A stretch of DNA of 11,820 nt. Source: Aromatoleum sp. (lineage in GTDB: Bacteria > Pseudomonadota > Gammaproteobacteria > Burkholderiales > Casimicrobiaceae). Shown in pieces: positions 6,683 through 11,820 of this stretch (position 1 is the stretch's first letter; the number at the start of each line of letters is the position of its first letter). The notes below the pieces were generated by a model. It did not search any database and was not told where the DNA came from. It saw nothing but the letters and a program-made list of their open reading frames with translations. The stretch lies in the NCBI GenBank assembly GCA_010365205.1, contig JAAFGU010000040.1:1-11820 (forward strand). The letters run 5' to 3'. A program made the position numbers and the translations under genes.

Positions 6683-7636
6683 TCAGCCTTCCAGCGCTTC
6701 CCACATCTCCTTGTCCCGTTGCGCGGTCCAGATGCGCGGGTCCTTGTACTGCGTCGCCTCGTCGTAGGCGCGGGTCACGTCGAACGGCAGGCAGTGGTCG
6801 AAGATCACCCAGTGCCCGAACTTCGGCTGCAGCGCCGCGTAGGTTTCCCTGTAGACGCTGCGCAGGTCGCGGCCGGCGCGCGCGCCCTTCTTGACCGCGT
6901 CGTACATTTCGGTGACGAAGGCGCGCGTGCCGTCGAGGCCCGCCTTGACCTCCGCCGGCGTCCGTAACGTCGCACCGCGCCCGGGAACGAGCTGCAGGGG
7001 CCCGAGCGCGGCGATCGCGTCCAGCGTCGCCGGCCAATCGGTCAGGTACGCGTCGCCGGTGTACGGCGTCGCGGCGTACTCGACCAAGTCTCCCGAAAAA
7101 AGGATCTTTTCCTGCGGCAGCCAGACCACGGTGTCGCCCTTGGTGTGACCGCGGCCAAGCTGCATGATCTCGACCTGAAGCTTGCCGAGCCAGAGCGTCA
7201 TCCGCTTTTCGAACACGATCGTGGGCCAGGTCAGGCCCGGCACCGATTCGACGGCGCGGAACAGGCGCGGAAACCGCTCGATCTCGCTCTGCATGTCCTG
7301 CTCGCCGCGCTCGACGATCAGGTCGTAGGTGTCGCGGCTGGCGATGACGTGCTCGGCCTTGTAGCCCGACGCGCCCAGCACGCGCACCGCATGGTAGTGC
7401 GACAGCGTCACGTATCGGATCGGCTTGTCGGTGACCTCGCGGATCCGGCGAATCACGTCCTGCGCCATCACCGGCGTGGCCTGGGTGTCGATCACCATCA
7501 CCGCATCGTCGCCGACGACGATGCCGGTATTCGGGTCGCCCTCCGCCGTGTAAGCGTAGGCGTGGCCGGACAGCTGGTCGAAGCTGATCTTCTTCTCTTC
7601 CAGGTCAGCGTGCGACGCGAACTTCTTCGGGGTCAT
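6683..7636 (-). CDS. MBL-fold metallo-hydrolase with an atypical metal site
   Basis: This 317-aa protein has the metallo-beta-lactamase fold and no signal peptide. The start at 7636 is chosen for GAGGA eight nt upstream; an in-frame Met at 7738 would add a non-family leader. The fold is marked by GIVVGDDAVMVIDTQATP (38-55), TLSHYHAVRVLGAS (77-90), LGRGHTKGDTVVWLP (160-174), ILFSGDLVEY (178-187) and LVPGRGATL (216-224). The usual HxHxDH motif reads His80-Tyr-His82-Ala-Val84-Arg85, and the late PGHG His is Arg220; His164 and Asp183 remain. The C-terminus carries FDHCLPFDVTRAYDEA, which I recall from MBL proteins near homogentisate genes. The substrate is unknown; an ester, thioester or lactone is plausible. 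It is the first gene of the cluster after the TRAP terminator, 109 nt ahead of the monooxygenase. Confidence 0.9.
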   Translation of the reverse strand: MTPKKFASHADLEEKKISFDQLSGHAYAYTAEGDPNTGIVVGDDAVMVIDTQATPVMAQDVIRRIREVTDKPIRYVTLSHYHAVRVLGASGYKAEHVIASRDTYDLIVERGEQDMQSEIERFPRLFRAVESVPGLTWPTIVFEKRMTLWLGKLQVEIMQLGRGHTKGDTVVWLPQEKILFSGDLVEYAATPYTGDAYLTDWPATLDAIAALGPLQLVPGRGATLRTPAEVKAGLDGTRAFVTEMYDAVKKGARAGRDLRSVYRETYAALQPKFGHWVIFDHCLPFDVTRAYDEATQYKDPRIWTAQRDKEMWEALEG

Positions 7637-7710
7637 CGTGGCGGTCCTCGAGAACGATGCGGACGCCGGGAGGCAGTCTCCGGCAGCGAATGCGCTGTGG
7701 CGCGGATGTC

Positions 7711-7729
7711 CCGCGTTTTCAACACGCGG
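7711..7729. promoter_or_regulatory. Inverted repeat in the MBL gene leader, possible operator
   Basis: The arms CCGCGT (7711-7716) and ACGCGG (7724-7729) are perfectly complementary around a 7-base spacer TTTCAAC. It lies about 75 nt before the MBL start, between it and the candidate -10 element. The size would suit a dimeric regulator, but 6-bp GC-rich arms also occur by chance in such DNA. No regulator gene is in the window. Confidence 0.3.
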
Positions 7730-7747
7730 AATACCCATCGAAGCGTG

Positions 7748-7753
7748 ATTCTA
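7748..7753 (-). promoter_or_regulatory. Candidate extended -10 element for the MBL/hmgA cluster
   Basis: In the most AT-rich part of the 239-bp gap, the minus strand reads TGTTAGAAT, an extended -10 (TGn) followed by TAGAAT. No good -35 hexamer is visible about 17 nt upstream. It would give a leader of roughly 100 nt before the MBL start. The rest of the gap (7637-7875) holds the inverted repeat and the dctP terminator; I see no gene in it. Confidence 0.3.
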
Positions 7754-7814
7754 ACAAATGCATTCGATACTGGCGGACTACGGCCCACCGCCGGGCGACT
7801 CCGAAACGCCCATG

Positions 7815-7849
7815 AAAAGGGCCGCGCCCCGGGGGGAACGCGGCCCTTT
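7815..7849 (-). terminator. Rho-independent terminator after dctP
   Basis: An 11-bp perfect stem, AAAGGGCCGCG (7816-7826) with CGCGGCCCTTT (7839-7849), encloses a 12-base loop. On the minus strand the stem is followed by a short T run (TTTT overlapping the stem end). It begins 26 nt after the dctP stop codon. It should separate the TRAP operon from the MBL/hmgA cluster, although read-through is possible with such a short T tract. Confidence 0.8.
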
Positions 7850-7850
7850 C

Positions 7851-7870
7851 CGCCGCCCGCGGGGGCGGCG
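7851..7870 (-). terminator. GC-rich hairpin between dctP stop and its terminator
   Basis: CGCCGCCC (7851-7858) pairs with GGGCGGCG (7863-7870) around a 4-base loop. It starts 5 nt after the dctP stop and directly precedes the larger terminator hairpin. It has no T tract of its own. It may help termination or protect the dctP 3' end from exonucleases. Confidence 0.5.
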
Positions 7871-7875
7871 ACGGG

Positions 7876-8919
7876 TCAGCCGCCGTACTTCTTGATCAGC
7901 GCCTTCGCATCTTCCAGCAGGGCGGCGCCATTGGCACCCTTCGCCCCGACCTCGCCGATCCACTCCTTGTCGACCCCCTCGGTCGCCTTCATCCAGCGGT
8001 CGTACTCGACCGCCGACAGCGTGTCGAACACGCCGCCCGCGGCCGCGGCAAGCTTCTTCGCGGGTTCGGTCGTGCCGTCGAAGACCTTGCCGATCTGCTT
8101 CGACCATTCGAGACCGGTGTTCGCGTCGATCACCTTCTTAAGGTCGGGCGGCAGGCTGTCGTACTTCGCCGGGTTCATCGCGATGACGAAGATCGAATTC
8201 GATGTCTTGGGCAAGCCCGGCGCAGTGTCGAGGTGAAACTTGGTGACTTCCTGCAGCTTCAGCGCCGGCGCAACTTCCCACGGCACCATCGCGCCGTCGA
8301 TCACGCCCTTGGAAAGTGCCTCGGTCACCTGCGGCACCGGCATCTGCACCGGTACGGCTCCGATCGCGGCGAGGAACTTGGTGCCGATCCGCGTCGGCGC
8401 CCGTACCTTGAGGCCCTTCACCTCCTCGAGATTCGTCACCCGCTTGTTCGTGAAGTGCAGCAGCGAGCCGTCGTGCACGTGCAAGGCGAGCACCCGGACA
8501 CCGCGGAACTCGTCCTGCGCGTTCTTCTGCACGTAGTCCCAGAACGCGGGACTGCCGCTCTCCGCGTTCTTCGCCATGAACGGCAGCTCGAACACTTCAG
8601 ACTTGACGAAGCGGCCCGCTTGGTACGTCGGCAGCGTCCAGACGATGTCGGCGACGCCGTCGCGCGCCTGATCGAAGAGCTGCGGCGGCGTACCGCCGAG
8701 CTGCATCGCCGGGTAGATCTGGCACTTGAGCCGGCCGCCCGACTCCTTGCCGATCTTCTCGCACCACGGCTCGAACACCTGCGCCTGGATGGTTCCCTTC
8801 GGCGGCAGGAAATGATGGATCTTCAGCGTGACTTCCTGCGCCGCGGCGCCGCCGGCGCCGAGCGCGAACGCGGCGAGGGCCAGTGCCGCGCCCGACCTTG
8901 CCCAGATACGTGACTTCAT
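7876..8919 (-). CDS. dctP: TRAP transporter solute-binding protein DctP
   Basis: This 347-aa protein is the periplasmic receptor of a TRAP transporter, which captures an organic acid and hands it to the DctQM membrane complex. A Sec signal peptide covers residues 1-27 (basic MKSRIWAR, hydrophobic Ala/Leu stretch, AAA cleavage site before QEVTL). The start at 8919 follows a strong AGGAGGAGG (8924-8932). The family core is visible: HHFLPPKGTIQ near the mature N-terminus, GVADIVWTLPTYQAGRF (88-104), GLKVRAPTR (169-177) and ALSKGVIDGAMVPWEV (201-216). Arg173 sits where DctP receptors hold the conserved arginine that binds the ligand carboxylate. The ligand is unknown; its position between a thioesterase and a homogentisate cluster makes an aromatic acid a reasonable guess. 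It lies 23 nt downstream of dctM and is the last gene of its operon. Confidence 0.95.
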   Translation of the reverse strand: MKSRIWARSGAALALAAFALGAGGAAAQEVTLKIHHFLPPKGTIQAQVFEPWCEKIGKESGGRLKCQIYPAMQLGGTPPQLFDQARDGVADIVWTLPTYQAGRFVKSEVFELPFMAKNAESGSPAFWDYVQKNAQDEFRGVRVLALHVHDGSLLHFTNKRVTNLEEVKGLKVRAPTRIGTKFLAAIGAVPVQMPVPQVTEALSKGVIDGAMVPWEVAPALKLQEVTKFHLDTAPGLPKTSNSIFVIAMNPAKYDSLPPDLKKVIDANTGLEWSKQIGKVFDGTTEPAKKLAAAAGGVFDTLSAVEYDRWMKATEGVDKEWIGEVGAKGANGAALLEDAKALIKKYGG

Positions 8920-8942
8920 GTTGCCTCCTCCTGTGGGACGAA

Positions 8943-10274
8943 CTACTGCTTGAAAGTGTGCACGAGGTACAGCGAGATGACGGGGAACATTACCAGCAGC
9001 GTGATGCGGACGAAATCCGAGAGCAGGAACGGAACCACGCCCTTGAAAGTCTCGACCAGCGGCACGTCCTTCGCCAGGCGGTTAATGATGTAGACGTTGA
9101 GGCCGACCGGCGGGTGCACGAGCCCGATCTCGACCACCATCAGCGCCAGGATCCCGAACCAGATCGACTTGTCGTCCTGGGACATCCCCCAGTAGTCGAG
9201 CCCCATCACCATCGGATAGAAGATCGGGATCGTCAGCAGGATCATCGCCAGCGCGTCCATCACGCAGCCGAGGAAGATGTAGATCAGCAGGATCAGCGCC
9301 ATCACGAGCAGAGGCGCGACGCCGCTCCCCTTCACCAGGTTCGCGAGCTCCGCCGGCATCTGCGACAGCGCCAGCGTCGTGTTCATCATATCGGCGCCCA
9401 GCAGCACGAGGAAGATCATCGCCGTGTGCTGCGCCGTACCCAGCGCGCTGTCGACGAGTCCCCGGCCGCGCATCCCGCCGCTTACGATCGCGATCCCACC
9501 GCACGCGGCGGCGCCGATCGCCGCCGCCTCGGTCGGGTTGGCCCACCCGCCGTAGATGCCGACGATCACCACGAGGAACACCAGCAGCACCGGGAACACC
9601 GCCAGCAGGCTCCGGAGCTTTTCGCCCCACGCCACCGCCGGGCCGGCCGGGCCGGAGTCGGGTTTCCACGTGACGATGATCTTCACCACCAGCATGTAGC
9701 CCAGCATCGCGATGATGCCGGGCAGCACGGCGGCGACGAACAGCTTGCCGATCGATTCCTGCGTCAGGATCGCGTAGATGACGAGCGGCACCGAGGGCGG
9801 GATCATGATGCCGAGCGTGCCGCCGGCGGCAAGCGCCCCGGTCGCGAGCGATCCCGAATAGCCGAAGCGACGCAGCTCGGGCAGCGCGACCTGCCCCATT
9901 GTCGCCGCCGTCGCCACCGACGAGCCGCAGATCGCGCCGAAGCCGGCGCACGCGCCGATCGCCGCCATCGCGACGCCGCCGCGGAAATGGCCGAGGAACG
10001 CGCCGACGCAGCGGAACAGCGCCTTCGACAGCCCGCCGTGGGTGGCGAACTGGCCCATCAGCAGAAACAGCGGGATGACGACGAGGTCGTAGTTGGAGAG
10101 CCGCGCGTAGGCGAGGTTTTTCAGCGAATTGAGCAACGCGTTGAAATTGCCCCCGGTCAGGTACGCATAGCCGCCGAAGCCGACGATGAACATCGAGACG
10201 CCGATCGGCACCCGGACGAACATCAGCGCCAGCATGACGCCGAAGATCGCGAACCCGACTTCGATGCCGCTCAC
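8943..10274 (-). CDS. dctM: TRAP transporter large permease DctM
   Basis: This 443-aa inner-membrane protein is the transport subunit of a TRAP system, moving substrate with a Na+ gradient. The start is taken as the GTG at 10274, which overlaps the dctQ stop by four bases (GTGA) and gives the usual DctM length and N-terminus (SGIEVGFAIFGVMLALMF). Longer readings would run out of frame through dctQ. The protein is almost wholly hydrophobic, with about eleven to twelve membrane segments. Signature stretches are GHFRGGVAMAAIGACAGFGA (95-114), GSSVATAATMG (117-127), LPELRRFGYSGSLATG (131-146) and GTLGIMIPPS (152-161), followed by repeat-like sequence in the second half. No separate ribosome site is seen, so translation is probably coupled to dctQ. 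Confidence 0.95.
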   Translation of the reverse strand: MSGIEVGFAIFGVMLALMFVRVPIGVSMFIVGFGGYAYLTGGNFNALLNSLKNLAYARLSNYDLVVIPLFLLMGQFATHGGLSKALFRCVGAFLGHFRGGVAMAAIGACAGFGAICGSSVATAATMGQVALPELRRFGYSGSLATGALAAGGTLGIMIPPSVPLVIYAILTQESIGKLFVAAVLPGIIAMLGYMLVVKIIVTWKPDSGPAGPAVAWGEKLRSLLAVFPVLLVFLVVIVGIYGGWANPTEAAAIGAAACGGIAIVSGGMRGRGLVDSALGTAQHTAMIFLVLLGADMMNTTLALSQMPAELANLVKGSGVAPLLVMALILLIYIFLGCVMDALAMILLTIPIFYPMVMGLDYWGMSQDDKSIWFGILALMVVEIGLVHPPVGLNVYIINRLAKDVPLVETFKGVVPFLLSDFVRITLLVMFPVISLYLVHTFKQ

Positions 10275-10813
10275 GACTGCCGGTACCGTGCCGCGGCGCG
10301 CAGCAGGTGGAAGCACAGGTAGAAGCCGGCGGCGCCGAGCAGCGCGAAGCCCGGCACCATCAGCGCCTGGGCGATCCACACCGGCCAGCCGAGGATTGCC
10401 GAAGTTTCGCCGACCTCTTTGAGCGACAGCGCACCGGCGGCGGTACGCCAGGCCAGCAGCGCCCCGAACAGACCGACCAGCAGCGAACCGAAGGCATCCA
10501 GCCGCGCGATGTTGCGCGGCGCCAGGTTGTGGGTGAAGAAATCCACCTTGACGTCGCCGTTGGCGAGGTGGCAGAAGGCAAAGAACGACGCCGCAGCGAA
10601 CGCCGTGCACATCTGCAGGACCTCGACGTCGCCGGGCACCGGCCACGAGAAGAGCTTGCGGCCGACGATCGACACGATCGACATCACGACCAGGCCGACG
10701 AACACAAGCCCGCCGGCGATGGCGAGGTATTTCGAAGTGATCAGAAGCAGCCGGCCGCCCGGCCCGAACCGGTCCCGGCCGAGCGCCGGGGTCTCGCTGG
10801 CGATTTCCTGCAT
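10271..10813 (-). CDS. dctQ: TRAP transporter small permease DctQ
   Basis: This 180-aa protein is the small membrane subunit of the TRAP transporter. It has four probable membrane helices at about 28-50, 65-85, 105-125 and 145-170. The DctQ mark GRKLFSWPVPGDVEVLQ (51-67) lies after the first helix, and NGDVKVDFF (85-93) after the second. The start at 10813 follows a strong AGGAGGAA (10818-10825). It is the first gene of the dctQMP series and overlaps dctM by four bases. The Q-M-P order differs from the textbook P-Q-M order. It starts 114 nt after the thioesterase gene and may have its own promoter. Confidence 0.93.
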   Translation of the reverse strand: MQEIASETPALGRDRFGPGGRLLLITSKYLAIAGGLVFVGLVVMSIVSIVGRKLFSWPVPGDVEVLQMCTAFAAASFFAFCHLANGDVKVDFFTHNLAPRNIARLDAFGSLLVGLFGALLAWRTAAGALSLKEVGETSAILGWPVWIAQALMVPGFALLGAAGFYLCFHLLRAAARYRQS

Positions 10814-10826
10814 GAAATTCCTCCTG

Positions 10827-10844
10827 CGTCGGCGTTGCCCGACG
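10827..10844 (-). other. Short hairpin just upstream of the dctQ ribosome site
   Basis: CGTCGG (10827-10832) and CCGACG (10839-10844) can form a 6-bp stem with a 6-base loop. In the transcript it ends one base before the dctQ Shine-Dalgarno. It might affect dctQ translation, but the stem is short and such repeats are common in GC-rich DNA. Confidence 0.3.
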
Positions 10845-10901
10845 ACGACGGGCCCGCGACAATCTGTCTTGTGGCATCGGGCCGCGTGATGAAACCCGCG
10901 T

Positions 10902-10924
10902 GCCCGGCGTGGATAATACCGGGC
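10902..10924 (-). promoter_or_regulatory. Inverted repeat around a TATTAT element upstream of dctQ
   Basis: The arms GCCCGG (10902-10907) and CCGGGC (10919-10924) flank an 11-base centre that reads TATTAT on the minus strand (10913-10918), close to a -10 hexamer. No good -35 is seen. It could be a dctQMP promoter overlapped by an operator, or a weak hairpin ending the thioesterase transcript; no T tract follows. Confidence 0.3.
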
Positions 10925-10927
10925 AAT

Positions 10928-11347
10928 TCAGTCGAACAGGTGCTTGACCTCCTCGGGCGGCGCCACTGCCTGGATTCGCTTCGGGTCCTCCGGGTGCCGT
11001 CGGGCAAAGATCCGGGTTTCCTGTCCTTCGACGAGCACGTCGGCGCCGCGGCGCACCACATGCGCCATCACGAACGACTTAGTCCGCCACTCGGCGACCG
11101 TTGTCTCGACCGTAATGTGGTCCCCGTAGGTGGCCGTTCGCAGAAACCGCGCCGACGCGTCGACGAGCGGCGTGCCGAAGATGCCGGTCTGCGCTTCCAG
11201 CGCGTGCCACGACGGGACGCCGGCCGCGACGAAAAAGTGGCGCGACGCAGAATCCATCCAGCGAAAATAATTGGGATAGAACACGATTTGCGCCGGATCG
11301 CAGTCGCCGAACTCGACGACGAATTCTGTGGTATGGCGAAAGGTCAT
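10928..11347 (-). CDS. 4-hydroxybenzoyl-CoA-type thioesterase (hotdog fold)
   Basis: This 139-aa protein is a hotdog-fold acyl-CoA thioesterase, cytoplasmic and probably a tetramer. It aligns from the first residue with Pseudomonas 4-hydroxybenzoyl-CoA thioesterase: VEFGDCDPAQIVFYPNYFRW (11-30) holds the catalytic Asp at position 17, the same number as in that enzyme. Further shared stretches are SRHFFVAAGVPSW, GTPLVDASARFLRTATYGD and VETTVAEWRTKSFV. It most likely hydrolyses an aromatic acyl-CoA such as 4-hydroxybenzoyl- or arylacetyl-CoA; short acyl-CoAs are the alternative. The start at 11347 has a weak GAGG upstream and overlaps the stop of the preceding 32-codon ORF in ATGA, which suggests translational coupling. 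The upstream neighbour is a 2-oxoacid oxidoreductase that would make aryl-CoA esters, so substrate and product would fit. Confidence 0.92.
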   Translation of the reverse strand: MTFRHTTEFVVEFGDCDPAQIVFYPNYFRWMDSASRHFFVAAGVPSWHALEAQTGIFGTPLVDASARFLRTATYGDHITVETTVAEWRTKSFVMAHVVRRGADVLVEGQETRIFARRHPEDPKRIQAVAPPEEVKHLFD

Positions 11348-11442
11348 GCGGCCTCGCTGGATAGCCGAAACAGTTCGGTGTCGCCGGTGAGCACCTGGTC
11401 GGCGCCCACGACGGCACGGAGCAGTGCGATGAATCCGGTCAT
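11344..11442 (-). pseudogene. 32-codon ORF, possible remnant of a FAD-linked oxidase gene
   Basis: Between the oxidoreductase stop and the thioesterase start lies a 32-aa frame beginning MTGFIALLRAVVGADQVLTG and ending in SSEAA. Its stop overlaps the thioesterase ATG (ATGA). The first 20 residues resemble the N-terminus of FAD-linked glycolate/D-lactate dehydrogenases, which often read LRAIVG followed by VLT. After that the resemblance stops. It has no clear ribosome site. It could be what is left of a deleted oxidase gene or a real leader-like small ORF coupled to the thioesterase; the resemblance is from memory and short. Confidence 0.4.
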
Positions 11443-11448
11443 CGCCGG

Positions 11449-11820
11449 TCAGCCGGCCCGCACCGTGTCCGCCGCGGGCCGCTTTTTCGTCCACACGATC
11501 GGCTGCGCGCGGACCGGCCGCGGCGGCGCACCGTGTTGCGCCAGCGCCCGGTCGAGCATCTTGCCGCCTTCGTCGGCCAATGCCGCCTCGCGCGCGTCGC
11601 GAATCGCTCGCACCCGCTCATCCGTGGTGTGGAATGCCCCACCGATGGCCAGATGTTCGATGATGTGGCGCAGATTGTCCTTGCCGCGCTCGTTGGTGGC
11701 GCCGTAGCCCTTGATCAGGCGGCCGGTCAGCGCGATCTCGTACGCGCAGGTCCAGTCCTCGCGCGCGCTGGTCTCGATCGCCGCCAGCCACCGCTCGATC
11801 AGCGCCTGTTCGTCGGCGTA
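11449..11820 (-). CDS. Indolepyruvate/2-oxoacid oxidoreductase beta-family protein, C-terminal part
   Basis: The minus strand is open from the window edge to a TGA at 11449-11451, giving the last 123 residues of a protein whose start lies beyond 11820. The readable sequence begins YADEQALIERWLAAIE and continues CAYEIALTGRLIKGYGATNE, then RGKDNLRHIIEHLA, with a Lys/Arg/Pro-rich tail (WTKKRPAADTVRAG). The pattern EQxxIExWL followed by a helix and RLIKGYGxTxxRG is what I recall from the C-terminal domain of indolepyruvate oxidoreductase beta-type subunits. These enzymes convert arylpyruvates to arylacetyl-CoA with CO2 release, passing electrons to ferredoxin or another acceptor. The active-site region is not in the window. 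The tail after about residue 85 is not clearly conserved. Confidence 0.7.
   Translation of the reverse strand, partial: YADEQALIERWLAAIETSAREDWTCAYEIALTGRLIKGYGATNERGKDNLRHIIEHLAIGGAFHTTDERVRAIRDAREAALADEGGKMLDRALAQHGAPPRPVRAQPIVWTKKRPAADTVRAG

Noticed and set aside
5149..6894. A 581-codon open frame on the + strand opposite the monooxygenase and the end of the MBL gene
   Set aside because: It is Arg/His/Ala-rich, matches no family, and spans two genes with clear motifs on the other strand. Open antisense frames are expected from the GC bias at third positions.
8883..10322. A 479-codon + strand frame rich in Arg, His, Asp and Gln opposite dctM
   Set aside because: The composition is the reverse complement of a hydrophobic membrane protein; dctM has strong family motifs across the same bases.
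10275..10877. N-terminal extension of dctM to an ATG at 10877
   Set aside because: The extension runs through dctQ in another frame and is Arg/Ala-rich; DctQ is clearly the real product there, and a GTG overlapping its stop gives the normal DctM length.

Overview
The window looks like high-GC chromosomal DNA of a betaproteobacterium, probably Burkholderiales. This rests on the strong G/C bias at third codon positions, the ClsA-type cardiolipin synthase, the TRAP transporter, and a homogentisate dioxygenase grouped with a DUF2783 protein and a flavin monooxygenase. No rRNA, tRNA, CRISPR array, insertion sequence or phage gene is visible. The lineage is an inference from protein resemblance only.

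Layout from left to right: the 3' part of a cardiolipin synthase gene (+ strand, 1-897) runs convergently into a long series of minus-strand genes that fills the rest of the window. Read in the direction of transcription (right to left), these are: the 3' end of an indolepyruvate/2-oxoacid oxidoreductase gene (11449-11820, running off the window); a 32-codon ORF that may be a gene remnant (11344-11442); a 4-hydroxybenzoyl-CoA-type thioesterase (10928-11347); a TRAP transporter dctQ-dctM-dctP (10813 down to 7876) closed by a strong hairpin terminator; then, after a 239-bp gap holding candidate control elements, an aromatic-degradation cluster. That cluster contains an MBL-fold hydrolase (6683-7636), a PHBH-type FAD monooxygenase (4903-6573), a 68-aa DUF2783 protein (4676-4882), homogentisate 1,2-dioxygenase hmgA (3240-4607), two enoyl-CoA hydratases (2426-3202 and 1564-2355) and a small lipoprotein (909-1544). 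Gaps inside it are 19-109 nt, so it may be one transcript.

How the genes may work together: HmgA is secure and opens the ring of homogentisate. The monooxygenase and the DUF2783 protein directly upstream are arranged like a two-component hydroxylase (a large flavoprotein with a small coupling protein), comparable to MhaAB of Pseudomonas putida U, which makes homogentisate from 3-hydroxyphenylacetate. The oxidoreductase and thioesterase at the right end could supply arylacetates from arylpyruvates, and the TRAP system could import an aromatic acid. These links are inference from neighbourhood. The genes for the two steps after HmgA (maleylacetoacetate isomerase and fumarylacetoacetase) are not in the window.

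The most notable points are the possible coupling role of the DUF2783 protein, an MBL-fold protein that has lost three ligands of its second metal site while keeping the first, and the small possible remnant ORF between the oxidoreductase and the thioesterase.
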